63,604 bases of DNA. Source: Chitinophagaceae bacterium. Lineage in GTDB: Bacteria > Bacteroidota > Bacteroidia > Chitinophagales > Chitinophagaceae. Position numbers and translations under genes: made by a program. The stretch is from positions 1 to 63,604 of the forward strand of contig CANCEU010000009.1 of NCBI GenBank assembly GCA_947375185.1, given 5' to 3'. Under the pieces are notes generated by a model. It saw only the letters and a list, made by a program, of their open reading frames with translations, had not been told where the DNA came from and made no database searches. Positions within the stretch are counted from its first letter, which is position 1, and the number at the start of each line of letters is the position of its first letter. Shown piece by piece: positions 46,601 to 54,885 of this stretch.

Positions 46601-46966
46601 TCAACTATCGTTGCCATAAATAAAGGGAGCGGTCAATATGAATTTAAAGAGATGTCTCCACTAGTGCAATTTTCAAGCATTCATTCCATACTGAGCATGG
46701 ACATTAATAAAGACGGAAACCAAGACTTAATTTTAGGAGGCAATGATTTTTATTTTCAACCACAATTGGGACGACTAGACGCCAATCAGGGAATCGTTTT
46801 AATGGGTGACGGTAATGGTAATTTCACACCCCTTAGTTCAGAAAAATCTGGTCTAAACTTTAGTGGAATGGTTAGAGATATCAAAAAAGTAAACTATCAG
46901 CACCAAAACAATATATTGTTTTTACAAAATGATATGATGCCAGTACTTTATAAATTGAATCCTTAA
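43619..46966 (+). CDS. Giant FG-GAP/VCBS and ASPIC-UnbV (CRTAC1-like) lipoprotein 2
   Basis: The 1115-residue paralogue of the preceding protein lies 14 bp downstream and is almost certainly co-transcribed. The lipoprotein signal ends FLFAC; the in-frame ATG at 43643 (MNCKYLAIAGC) may be the true start, since it places the signal peptide at the N-terminus. N-terminal FG-GAP repeats (GDLNNDGLPDIFF, DINNDGWLDIYV) are followed by an ASPIC/UnbV domain at about 520-594, with the same SRGFQSSVDYK as copy 1. A C-terminal FG-GAP block follows (DVNGDGLEDIFA, DVDGDGDLDLF). The domain order is identical to copy 1, which points to tandem duplication. The ligand is unknown. Confidence 0.9.
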   Translation: MNYIDAAKMNCKYLAIAGCFFLFACTTQKKQDALFELVSNTGIDFNNKVIDNDTINILNYRNFYNGGGVAVGDLNNDGLPDIFFTANQGANKLYLNKGNFKFEDISTKAGFVDKKQFSTGVVLVDINNDGWLDIYVSNAGSMDDEKTRANQLFINNHDLTFTDKAAEYGLADTGYTTQATFFDYDMDGDLDCFMINNSPIPVNSLGYPKQRDLLAKDWKVPENMKGGGDHLFRNDNGHFVEVTKQAGIHGTLMSFGLGISIGDINGDHYPDIYVSNDFFERDYLYINQKNGTFKDQLDTLLSHTSFASMGADIGDINNDGYPDIFTTDMLPADDYRLKTTLSFDDIDQYRLKERNDFHHQFLQNTLQLNTKHNKFIDIANYSGVNASEWSWGALMFDADNDGYNDIYICNGIYRDLTNQDFLDFDANEIKEQMIQSGRKNLTDLVSKIPSIAVPNKMFRNGGNLKFEDKSVDWGFTQNSFSNGAAYADLDNDGDLDLVINNVNEPALIYKNLSVEKKLNHFAAFKVEGVDQNKFAVGTKLVAYVGNQTISRELIPSRGFQSSVDYKLIMGIGKNSKIDSLLVYWPNNTVQKISTPIKVDAVNIIRQPKLGAKELISNKLISEKGISASIFTKQAVAFDKHKQPDYTDFYAERGVPEMLSHMGPKAAVGDVNGDGLEDIFATGTSEQIGQLYLQTSTGFLKKEILDLKQFSGFEDSEVSLIDVDGDGDLDLFIAPAGNTASIASRELQLRLFINDGKGSFKISTSAFPLNQDNIGAVVWYDFDKDGDLDLFTGASCVTKMYGLNPQSHLYLNDGKGHFTDLPKTKLAGLDTIGMVRSATMTDLGIANEPALVVVGEWMSPHIFKFKNGALIEIKTNLNQLKGWWSSVASVDVNNDGKPDLILGNIGENFNQHPTLSSPLKLFLADFDGNGSVDKIMTKTFDNKDVPVFMKRDLQDQIPSLKKNALHHNEYAKKSVSDLFSKETMSKAMVKEINYVSTIVAINKGSGQYEFKEMSPLVQFSSIHSILSMDINKDGNQDLILGGNDFYFQPQLGRLDANQGIVLMGDGNGNFTPLSSEKSGLNFSGMVRDIKKVNYQHQNNILFLQNDMMPVLYKLNP

Positions 46967-46994
46967 TTTTAATGCGCACTTGTTTAAAAAGAAT

Positions 46995-47930
46995 TTACAT
47001 AACTGGGTAGTAAATTCTGGTTTGCCATTGTGCAGTATCCGATACTATTCTTCGATCTGTTATTAGTAATTCAAAAGGCACTGCTGGCGATGGTCTTTTT
47101 GAGTCTAATAAATAAGTTTTCAAAGCACTATACCCATTTAAAATTGCATGAGTGCCTCCTTTTACATCAGCGACAAACATTTTGCCATTTACAGGCATTC
47201 TTTTAATTCTATACAAATCAGTTTGAGGAATTTCTCCGTTAATTGAAATTCCTACCATAACAGTATAATCATTGGTTGGATTTTCAAGTATAGTCACCAT
47301 TGGGTTATTGATTGCAATTTTATGATAGCTGGTTAAGTATTTGTTTAAAGCATCTGCCTGTGTATAAATTTGCGCATTAGTCGGTAATACTTTAGATACA
47401 AATTTGGAGGTAATTAATATAGTGTCTTTTAATGTTACTTCTTTTATATCAAAACCATAAATGTATTTTGGTTCTTCAATAAAAGCGCTGATATGATTTA
47501 ATATTTCAGTAGTAGCATTTTTTATTGCTATGGCCTCTTGATAATCATTGAATCGTTGAATTGGGTTAAATGTTGTCTTGAATTCTAGAAACCAATTAAT
47601 CGCAGTAGTTTGCTTAGTTACTGCATTTGCCGTTATAAAGCTTTTGGTTTTGATATGCTTATATTCAATATCTACCTCAACAATATTAGATAAGGCGGGT
47701 TTAATAAAAAATGAAATTCCGTTCACGGTAATCTTATGTAAGCTAGAATCATAATTTGCCCCCATACTTTTTGGTAACATTTCGGGATCTCCTATAAGTC
47801 TTGTAGCTGTTAATTCATAAGCATTGCTAACCTTAAAAGTTGAAATTTTAAGCGTTGTGGGAATATAAATATAAAAGTAACCTAGGAATGCTACTATGAT
47901 TAAGACACTGATTATTTTTAAGTTTTTCAT
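46995..47930 (-). CDS. Membrane-anchored SRPBCC-like protein with C-terminal GyrI-like domain
   Basis: The 311-residue protein has one N-terminal helix (MKNLKIISVLIIVAFLGYFY). A START/SRPBCC-like middle ends with TTFNPIQRFNDYQEAIAIKN, a segment typical of that group. The C-terminal half (about 205-311) fits a GyrI-like small-molecule-binding domain (ISINGEIPQTDLYRIKRMPVNGKMFVADVKGG ... TRIYYPV). Without a DNA-binding domain it may sense or bind a small hydrophobic ligand in the periplasm (inference). It is paralogous to the shorter protein at 51535-52026. It lies on the opposite strand, convergent with CRTAC1 copy 2 and divergent from copy 3. Confidence 0.6.
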   Translation of the reverse strand: MKNLKIISVLIIVAFLGYFYIYIPTTLKISTFKVSNAYELTATRLIGDPEMLPKSMGANYDSSLHKITVNGISFFIKPALSNIVEVDIEYKHIKTKSFITANAVTKQTTAINWFLEFKTTFNPIQRFNDYQEAIAIKNATTEILNHISAFIEEPKYIYGFDIKEVTLKDTILITSKFVSKVLPTNAQIYTQADALNKYLTSYHKIAINNPMVTILENPTNDYTVMVGISINGEIPQTDLYRIKRMPVNGKMFVADVKGGTHAILNGYSALKTYLLDSKRPSPAVPFELLITDRRIVSDTAQWQTRIYYPVM

Positions 47931-48082
47931 CGCTTGCTAATTTGGTTGCAAAAATAAGCTATGTATTAACTTTCTCACATAAATCTTTACACTCGAATCC
48001 TTTATAAATCTATCAAAACAATTAACTTTATACTCTGTATTACCGTTGTTCGCATTATAATTATACATAATATAATTTTATC

Positions 48083-51000
48083 ATGCGAATAGGTGAAATT
48101 TACCATTATTTGCTTTATAAAATGAACAAAGGCTTATCTCTAAATACTTATGCGCGGCTCTTTTTATGGGTAAGCATTACTGTGCTATTTTCATTGCAAT
48201 GCAATACAGCAACTAAAGAAGCACCTTTATTTGAAATGCTGGATGCGACTAAAACGGGTATTCAGTTTGAAAACAAATTAAAGCCAACTGCCGATTTTAA
48301 CATGTTTCATTATATGTATTATTACAATGGAGCAGGCGTAGGAACGGGGGATTTCAACAATGATGGGAAAATAGATATCTTTTTTGCATCTAATGAAGGG
48401 GCGAGCCAAATGTATTTGAATAAGGGGAGCCTGAAATTTGAAAATGTTACTAAAGCGGCTAATATTCCACAAGATTCCGCATGGAATACGGGTGTTTCAG
48501 TAGTAGATATTAATAATGACGGGTTGTTGGATATTTATATTTGTCGCTTAGGCAATTTTGAAAAATTTAAAAGTAAGAATCAATTATTAATTTGTCAGGG
48601 AATTAAGAATGGCACTCCATATTATAAAGACGAAGCTGCTACATATGGCTTAGATTTTTCAGGCTTCAGTACGCAAGCAGCTTTTTTTGATTTTGATGGA
48701 GATGGCGATTTAGATGTTTTTTTATTAAATCATTCGGTGCATCAAAATGGCACGTTTGCGCCTAGAAAAAACTTTTTAGGCACTTATGATATGGTTTCTG
48801 GAGATAGAATTTTCAAAAACAATAATGGAAAATTTGAAGATGTTACTAAGTTCTCAAAAATTAATAGCAGCAAAATAAGTTATGGGTTAGGTGTTGTTAT
48901 AAGTGACATTAATTTAGATGGATACCCTGACATTTATGTTGGCAATGATTTTCATGAAAATGACTATTTGTACATCAATCAAAAAAATGGCACTTTCTCC
49001 GAAGAGCAAGAAAGTAGAATGATGCACACTAGTCAATATTCCATGGGGGTAGATGCAGGAGACTTAAACAATGACGGCTTGCCTGAAATTATTTCAATGG
49101 ACATGCTTCCTAAGGATCCTTATATCTTAAAAAGATCATTAGGTGAGGATGATTACGATACCTATAAAATGAAAATTGGGGTGGGGTATGGTGTTCAAGT
49201 GACTCGAAATAATTTGCAATGGAATCGTGGCAATGGACATTTTAGTGAACTAGGCATGTATGCAGGTATTTTCGCTACTGACTGGTCTTGGTCCACCTTG
49301 ATGTTGGATTTTGATAACGATGGATACAAAGATATTTTTATAGCGAATGGTATCCCAAAGCGTATGAATGATATGGATTATGTTAACTACGTATCCAATC
49401 AAGAGATTCAGGAAAAAATTAGAGACAATAAAATGGGCGATAAGGACATGGCATTAATTGATCGTTTCCCTGAGATTAAAATCCCTAATCAGTTCTTTTT
49501 AAATAATGGTAATTTAACTTTCACGGATAAAGAAAAAGGGATTCTTAATAACCCTAATTCTTATTCTAATGGTGCTGCCTATGCCGATTTTGATAATGAT
49601 GGGGACTTAGATTTAGTCGTCAATAATGTAAATGACAAGTCATTCATTTATGAAAATAAAGCGAATCAAGATACTGCGAATAAATATGTTTCAGTTGTTT
49701 TGAAAGGAGCAGATAAAAATATAAATGCTATAGGTTCAAAAATTGTAATGTACGCAAATGATCAGGTGAGGACTTATGAAAAATATCCAGTAAAAGGATT
49801 TTTGTCTAGCATGGAAGTGCCGATGTTGATTGGACTGAAAAATACAAAAGTAGATTCTGCGTTTTTAATTTGGCCGGATAATAGTTTTCAGCGTATCAAT
49901 TTGAATGAGAAGAAAAATCAAACAGTACAGTTTAAGTACCAAAAGGGCTTGCCTGCATTTAATTATGATTTAATCAATAAGCATTGGCCTGTAAAAAGTT
50001 TCCCAGTATCAGATATTACAGAAACCACCAGCGTTAAATATTTGCATCAAGAAAACGTTTTTCAGGAATTTAATAGAGAGCAATTAATTCCTCAAATGAA
50101 TTCAACTGAAGGTCCAGCTTTGGCAGTTGCAGATATTAATCATGATGGGCTTGAAGATTTTTATATTGGTTCAGGCCGTGGAGGCAAAAGCGCAGTTTAC
50201 GTTCAAGAAAAAAATGGCAAGTTTATATCATTGCCTCAGCCTGCATTGGCCTTAGATAGTAATTACGAAGATGTTGATGCGGTTTGGGTAGATGTAAATA
50301 AGGATGGACATTTGGATTTAATAGTAGGAACTGGTGGAAATGAATATTATGGTAAGGATCAATTTATGCAATCAAGGGTGTATTTGAATGATGGGAAAGG
50401 AAATTTGAAAAGATTAGCAAATGCAATTCCTGTATTTAATCAGGCTTCATCTATAGTTGTATCTGATTTTAATAATGATGGTAATCCCGATTTGTTTATT
50501 TCGAGTAAAACTGTTTCAATGCAATATGGGTATCCAGCAGATTCCTATGTTTTGTATAATACGGGTGATGGACACTTTAATGATGTGACTGAAAAAGTAG
50601 CACCATTCTTGCAAAAAATTGGCATGGTTACTAATGCGCAACAATCCGATATTAATGGGGATGGGGTGAAAGAAATTATTTTAACACACCAATGGGGTGG
50701 TATTGATATTTTGTATCCGAAACAAAATGGATGGACAAAGGGGGTAGTAACTAGCTTGCCAGGGTGGTGGAATTTTACCATTGCATTAGATGTAGATGGG
50801 GATGGAGACTTAGATTTAATAGCCGGAAATTTAGGGCTTAATTCAAGACTAAAAGCCACAAAGAAGGAGCCAATAAGAATGTACTATAATGATTTTGATG
50901 ACAATGGTACTAATGAGCAAATTGTAAGTTATTATGTACAAGGAAAAGAAATCCCATTTGCAAACAAGGATGAAATACAAAGACAAATTCCTTTAGTAAA

Positions 51001-51466
51001 AAAGAAATTCTTGTATGCGGAAGATTTTGCAAAAGCCAAAATGGAAGATATTTTTTCACAAGCAAAATTAAAATCTTCCACAATTTATGAAGCGTATGAT
51101 TTTGCAAATACCGTGTTCATTAATGATGGCAAGGGTAATTTTAGTCCTATTGAATTACCATGGCAAGCTCAAATTACCTCATATAAAACTGCGGCCGTTT
51201 GTGATGCAAATGGAGATGGACTACCTGATGTGATTATGATGGGTAATTTTTATGATAACAATGTTCAAATGGGAAGATATGATGCTGATTATGGAACTGT
51301 TTTATTAAATAAAGGAAAAGGAAAGTTTGAGCCTGTTCCTTTCAATGGATTAATTGTAAAAGGACAAGTGCGAAAAATAAAACCAATCCACATTAAAGAC
51401 AATCAGCAATTCCTCTTAGCTAAAAATGCAGACAGCTTAAGAATTATAAGTATTAATAAGCCTTAA
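48083..51466 (+). CDS. Giant FG-GAP/VCBS and ASPIC-UnbV (CRTAC1-like) protein 3
   Basis: This 1127-residue member is more divergent. An N-terminal hydrophobic segment ends SLQC, possibly a loose lipobox. ATG 48122 (MNKGLSLNTYARLFLW) is an alternative start that removes 13 residues. FG-GAP loops such as GDFNNDGKIDIFF, DFDGDGDLDVFLLN and DFDNDGDLDLVVNN precede an ASPIC/UnbV domain at about 535-606 (AIGSKIVMYANDQ ... VKGFLSS). A second FG-GAP set follows (DINHDGLEDFYI, DVDGDGDLDLIAGN). It has its own 5' region, separated from copies 1 and 2 by the reverse-strand SRPBCC-like gene. Confidence 0.88.
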   Translation: MRIGEIYHYLLYKMNKGLSLNTYARLFLWVSITVLFSLQCNTATKEAPLFEMLDATKTGIQFENKLKPTADFNMFHYMYYYNGAGVGTGDFNNDGKIDIFFASNEGASQMYLNKGSLKFENVTKAANIPQDSAWNTGVSVVDINNDGLLDIYICRLGNFEKFKSKNQLLICQGIKNGTPYYKDEAATYGLDFSGFSTQAAFFDFDGDGDLDVFLLNHSVHQNGTFAPRKNFLGTYDMVSGDRIFKNNNGKFEDVTKFSKINSSKISYGLGVVISDINLDGYPDIYVGNDFHENDYLYINQKNGTFSEEQESRMMHTSQYSMGVDAGDLNNDGLPEIISMDMLPKDPYILKRSLGEDDYDTYKMKIGVGYGVQVTRNNLQWNRGNGHFSELGMYAGIFATDWSWSTLMLDFDNDGYKDIFIANGIPKRMNDMDYVNYVSNQEIQEKIRDNKMGDKDMALIDRFPEIKIPNQFFLNNGNLTFTDKEKGILNNPNSYSNGAAYADFDNDGDLDLVVNNVNDKSFIYENKANQDTANKYVSVVLKGADKNINAIGSKIVMYANDQVRTYEKYPVKGFLSSMEVPMLIGLKNTKVDSAFLIWPDNSFQRINLNEKKNQTVQFKYQKGLPAFNYDLINKHWPVKSFPVSDITETTSVKYLHQENVFQEFNREQLIPQMNSTEGPALAVADINHDGLEDFYIGSGRGGKSAVYVQEKNGKFISLPQPALALDSNYEDVDAVWVDVNKDGHLDLIVGTGGNEYYGKDQFMQSRVYLNDGKGNLKRLANAIPVFNQASSIVVSDFNNDGNPDLFISSKTVSMQYGYPADSYVLYNTGDGHFNDVTEKVAPFLQKIGMVTNAQQSDINGDGVKEIILTHQWGGIDILYPKQNGWTKGVVTSLPGWWNFTIALDVDGDGDLDLIAGNLGLNSRLKATKKEPIRMYYNDFDDNGTNEQIVSYYVQGKEIPFANKDEIQRQIPLVKKKFLYAEDFAKAKMEDIFSQAKLKSSTIYEAYDFANTVFINDGKGNFSPIELPWQAQITSYKTAAVCDANGDGLPDVIMMGNFYDNNVQMGRYDADYGTVLLNKGKGKFEPVPFNGLIVKGQVRKIKPIHIKDNQQFLLAKNADSLRIISINKP

Positions 51467-51534
51467 TGCTTATTCGATTTGAACTAAAAATGTACAAATA
51501 ATCGCCTGGGTTAATGCATTTATTAATTGGGGCA

Positions 51535-52026
51535 TTATTTTTTTGAAGTGGTATCTTGTATCGCTGGCACACTATAGTATTTTTTAGCAGCAGCCATAAT
51601 CGGTATTAATTGTTTCTCAATTTTTTTTGCAATTAAATAATTGTGTACTCTTTTAATTGGTGAAAAATAGCGATTGTACAAATTACATTCAAATCGAATC
51701 AACGTACTGTCATTCCCTGCATCAACGGAGGTAAATATAACAGGAGCATATACATCGTCAATCGAATAGATACATTTTGCACTTGATAAAAAGGCATCTC
51801 CCACTTCCATCTTCCCTTCTTCAAAAACAAAACTGTGTCCATCAATTTTTTTATAGGGCATCCATTTGTCCCAATATTGGATTTCAAGAATATCCTTTTT
51901 TTTGGTGTCTACAAACTTGGGGATATAGTCATTGCCTACAATGACAATTTTATTAGGAATGTATAAATAAATCAAGTAAAAAAAAGCAATTGCTAAAATG
52001 CTTGCACTAATTTTTAAGTATTTCAT
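51535..52026 (-). CDS. Short membrane-anchored SRPBCC-like protein
   Basis: The 163-residue protein has an N-terminal helix (MKYLKISASILAIAFFYLIYLYIPN) clearly related to that of the 46995-47930 protein. The segment FSPIKRVHNYLIAKKIEKQ aligns with FNPIQRFNDYQEAIAIKN there. The C-terminal GyrI-like domain is missing; it ends KKYYSVPAIQDTTSKK. It is convergent with CRTAC1 copy 3, just as its relative is convergent with copy 2, so the two pairs look like a duplicated module. The function is unknown. Confidence 0.55.
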   Translation of the reverse strand: MKYLKISASILAIAFFYLIYLYIPNKIVIVGNDYIPKFVDTKKKDILEIQYWDKWMPYKKIDGHSFVFEEGKMEVGDAFLSSAKCIYSIDDVYAPVIFTSVDAGNDSTLIRFECNLYNRYFSPIKRVHNYLIAKKIEKQLIPIMAAAKKYYSVPAIQDTTSKK

Positions 52027-52064
52027 AATGGCTTTGATTAGTAAGCATCAAATTTAATAAATTA

Positions 52065-52076
52065 TAATGCGCATTA
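52065..52076. promoter_or_regulatory. Palindrome in the divergent gap before the GH65 gene
   Basis: TAATGCGCATTA is a perfect 12-bp palindrome. It lies 38 bp from the start of the reverse-strand SRPBCC-like gene and 63 bp before the GH65 ATG. It could be a shared operator, but a related half-site (TAATGCGCA) also lies at 46970 in a non-promoter position. Confidence 0.35.
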
Positions 52077-52139
52077 CCTATTTTTTTCTTGACAATATTC
52101 ATTCATATTGGCGTAAATTACTTGTTCAAATTGCGCTTT

Positions 52140-54185
52140 ATGAAAAACACATTTGTTTTATTCTTTTTATTAGTATTCGGAATTCAAGCTACTGCCCAGG
52201 ATATTCATCCTTGGAAATTAACTGCTCAAAATTGGGATACCAAAAATTATTATGGAGTCACTGTTGCTAATGGTATGATGGGCATTGTTTCTTCACAAGA
52301 GCCATTTAAAGTAAAAGATGTAGTGCTTGCAGGCGCCTATGATTTGTATGGCAGAGGCAGAGTGAGTAATTTTTTACGCAGCTTTAATTTGTTAAATATG
52401 CAAGTAAGCATTGATGGAGAACAAATCAATGCCAATAATTCCCAAAATTTTATACAAAGTTTAGACATGCAAAATGCAAGTTTTACCTCGCATTTTAACA
52501 TGGGGGATAAGGCAGAAATTAGTTATACCTATTACGCATTACGTCAAATGCCATTCACGGTTTTAATGGATGTTCAAATAACGGCAAAAAAGGATATCGA
52601 TTTAGGTGCAGCTAGTGTTATGGAAGCGCCTGATGCATTAAAAGAAGTTCAAAATTATTACAATGAAATTGATAGACCACATGTTGTGATTAGTCTTTTA
52701 ACTTCTTCTGCTAAAAGTCCTACGGGCAATTTATTGATGTGTGCTTCTAATACATTCTTATTTAGTGAGACACATGGGGCCGAACCAAGAGTAATTCATG
52801 AGATGTGGGATAATAATATGCATTTAATGAAATTTGCAAAAAAATTAAAAGCAGGAACTACTTACCGTTTTTCAATTGCTGGCAGTTCCATTACTTCGGC
52901 GCATCATGATGATCCACTAAACGAAGCGGAGCGCATGACTATATTTGCAAAACTGGAAGGAAGAGATCGCTTAATTCAACACCATCAACAAGCATGGGCA
53001 GACTTATGGAAAAGCGATATTAAAATTACTGGCGACCCACAAGTGCAGCAAGATGTGCATAGTATGCTGTATCATTTATATTCTTTTGTAAGAGCAGAAT
53101 CTAATTTAAGTCCTTCGCCTATGGGTCTTTCTGGGCTTGGTTACAATGGACATGTTTTTTGGGATACCGAACTTTGGATGTATCCTGCTTTACTTGTGCT
53201 TCATCCAGAAATGGCAAAGTCAATGATACAGTATCGATTTGACCGCTTGCCTGCAGCAAGACGCAATGCATTTAATCATGGATTTAAAGGAGCGATGTTT
53301 CCATGGGAAAGTGCTGGGACTGGTGTGGAAGAAACACCCGTTTGGGCATTGAGTGGACCATTTGAGCATCATATCACTGCTGACATTGCTTTTGCTGCTT
53401 GGAACTATTATTGTGTAACACAGGATAAAGCATGGTTGCAAACAACAGGTTGGCCATTGATAAAAGAGACTGCTGATTTTTGGACTTCAAGAGTGGAGCG
53501 AAAAGGGCCAGGGCATTTTGAAATCAATGATGTAGTAGCTGCTGATGAGTGGGCTGAAAATGTCGACAATAATGCATTCACCAATGCAGCGGCAATCACC
53601 AATTTAAAGGCAGCAATAAAAACGGCAGCATTATTGGGGATAGAAGCTAACCCTGATTGGGATTATGTTGCAAAAAATATTCCATTGCTTACGATGCCGG
53701 ATAAAGTGGGTGAAGGGGTTGGTGTAACTAGAGAACATGCCACTTATAATGGAGAGGGGATTAAACAGGCCGATGTAAATTTGTTGTCATATCCTTTAAA
53801 AACAATTATTGATAAAGGACAGATAAAAAAAGATTTAGACTATTATTCAAAGAGAGTCCCAAATCAAGGAACTCCAGCCATGACACAGGCCATTTTTGCA
53901 CTTTTATATGCTCGACTTGGGGAGTCCGAAAAAGCACATCAGTTTTTTGTGGACGCCTATACTCCTAATTTGAATCCTCCATTTAGAGTAATTGCTGAAA
54001 CCAAGGGTGGCACAAACCCGTATTTTTCAACTGGAGCTGGTGGTATCATTCAGTCATTATTAATGGGTTTTGGGGGTTTAGATATCACAGAAAAAGGCAT
54101 TGTGCAATTGCCTACGAAATTGCCATCTCAATGGAAAAAATTAGAAATTACGGGGGTAATGGGTAAAAATTATACAATACAATAA
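52140..54185 (+). CDS. Secreted glycoside hydrolase family 65 protein
   Basis: The 681-residue protein is counted from ATG 52140, where a clean signal peptide begins (MKNTFVLFFLLVFGIQATAQ). GH65 motifs are GLGYNGHVFWDTELWMYP, FNHGFKGAMFPWESAGTGVEETP and the catalytic region VVAADEWAENVDNNAFTNAA, whose Glu470 is the expected general acid. Cytoplasmic GH65 enzymes are mostly phosphorylases acting on maltose, trehalose or kojibiose; exported Bacteroidota members include a kojibiose hydrolase. Export therefore favours hydrolysis of an alpha-glucobiose in the periplasm or at the surface. It is the only clear glycoside hydrolase beside this SusC/SusD pair. The next gene starts 21 bp downstream. Confidence 0.88.
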   Translation: MKNTFVLFFLLVFGIQATAQDIHPWKLTAQNWDTKNYYGVTVANGMMGIVSSQEPFKVKDVVLAGAYDLYGRGRVSNFLRSFNLLNMQVSIDGEQINANNSQNFIQSLDMQNASFTSHFNMGDKAEISYTYYALRQMPFTVLMDVQITAKKDIDLGAASVMEAPDALKEVQNYYNEIDRPHVVISLLTSSAKSPTGNLLMCASNTFLFSETHGAEPRVIHEMWDNNMHLMKFAKKLKAGTTYRFSIAGSSITSAHHDDPLNEAERMTIFAKLEGRDRLIQHHQQAWADLWKSDIKITGDPQVQQDVHSMLYHLYSFVRAESNLSPSPMGLSGLGYNGHVFWDTELWMYPALLVLHPEMAKSMIQYRFDRLPAARRNAFNHGFKGAMFPWESAGTGVEETPVWALSGPFEHHITADIAFAAWNYYCVTQDKAWLQTTGWPLIKETADFWTSRVERKGPGHFEINDVVAADEWAENVDNNAFTNAAAITNLKAAIKTAALLGIEANPDWDYVAKNIPLLTMPDKVGEGVGVTREHATYNGEGIKQADVNLLSYPLKTIIDKGQIKKDLDYYSKRVPNQGTPAMTQAIFALLYARLGESEKAHQFFVDAYTPNLNPPFRVIAETKGGTNPYFSTGAGGIIQSLLMGFGGLDITEKGIVQLPTKLPSQWKKLEITGVMGKNYTIQ

Positions 54186-54206
54186 TTTTTAGTAATTTTA
54201 GGCTGC

Positions 54207-54770
54207 TTGAAAAAGATAACCGCCATATTATTATTGGGTATTATGCTGTTTAACGGATTCGGATATCGTATCCTGTCTAATTATTTTGATCAAAAAGCAT
54301 CAGCACATTTAGTGAGCTTAATTGATGAAAATAATTACAACGAATCGGAATTGGTTTCTATTAAGACGCCTATTAATTTACCTTATTATTCGAATAGCCC
54401 AAAATTTGAAAGACTAGAGGGTGAAATGGAGATTAATGGAGTGGTTTATCAATATGTAGAAAGAAGAGTGTATAATGATAGTTTAGAGATTAGAGTTTTA
54501 CCAAACCAGGATCGTTTGCATATTAAAAATGCTAAAGAAAGTTTTGATAAATTGGCTTCAGATTTTGATCAAAAACTAACTGATAAAAAATCAGTACCTG
54601 TAAATAAGTCATCTGTTAAAGTGATTAGTTTCGATTATATCGACCAAGAAAATAAGTGGTCACTTACAAAAATCATTCCTCGTAAAATGGTAATTGGTCC
54701 CCATTTTGATGAGCGTTTATTAAGCGTTTGTTTACCTATACAAGCGCCACCTCCAAAAGATATTGCTTAG
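54207..54770 (+). CDS. Secreted protein of unknown function, TTG start
   Basis: The 187-residue protein starts at a TTG codon that yields MKKITAILLLGIMLFNGFGYRI. Starting at the next Met (residue 14) would destroy this signal sequence. The mature chain shows SPKFERLEGEMEINGVVYQYVERRVYNDSLEIRVLPNQD, a pattern I associate with hypothetical Bacteroidota proteins found near outer-membrane receptors; I cannot assign a function. It lies 21 bp after the GH65 gene and is followed by a hairpin. Confidence 0.65.
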   Translation: MKKITAILLLGIMLFNGFGYRILSNYFDQKASAHLVSLIDENNYNESELVSIKTPINLPYYSNSPKFERLEGEMEINGVVYQYVERRVYNDSLEIRVLPNQDRLHIKNAKESFDKLASDFDQKLTDKKSVPVNKSSVKVISFDYIDQENKWSLTKIIPRKMVIGPHFDERLLSVCLPIQAPPPKDIA

Positions 54771-54783
54771 TTTATTAAGCTGG

Positions 54784-54815
54784 TACTACCAATGTAAAAT
54801 TGGGTAGTATATTTT
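54784..54815 (+). terminator. Probable terminator after the unknown secreted protein
   Basis: TACTACCAAT (54784-54793) pairs with ATTGGGTAGTA (54799-54809), with one bulged base and a GTAAA loop. TATTTT follows. The T run is weak. Confidence 0.55.
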
Positions 54816-54885
54816 AGTGCATCGCACACATACGTCTATTTTTTATTAAAATAGCATTGTCCTCTTACCGTTTCAAACATTGAAA

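Noticed and set aside
46970..46978. TAATGCGCA as a second operator copy
   Set aside because: It lies between two convergent gene ends where no promoter is expected, and only one half of the palindrome is present.
52067..52270. A 67-codon ORF starting at the ATG inside the TAATGCGCATTA palindrome
   Set aside because: It overlaps the GH65 signal peptide in another frame and shows no protein-like features.
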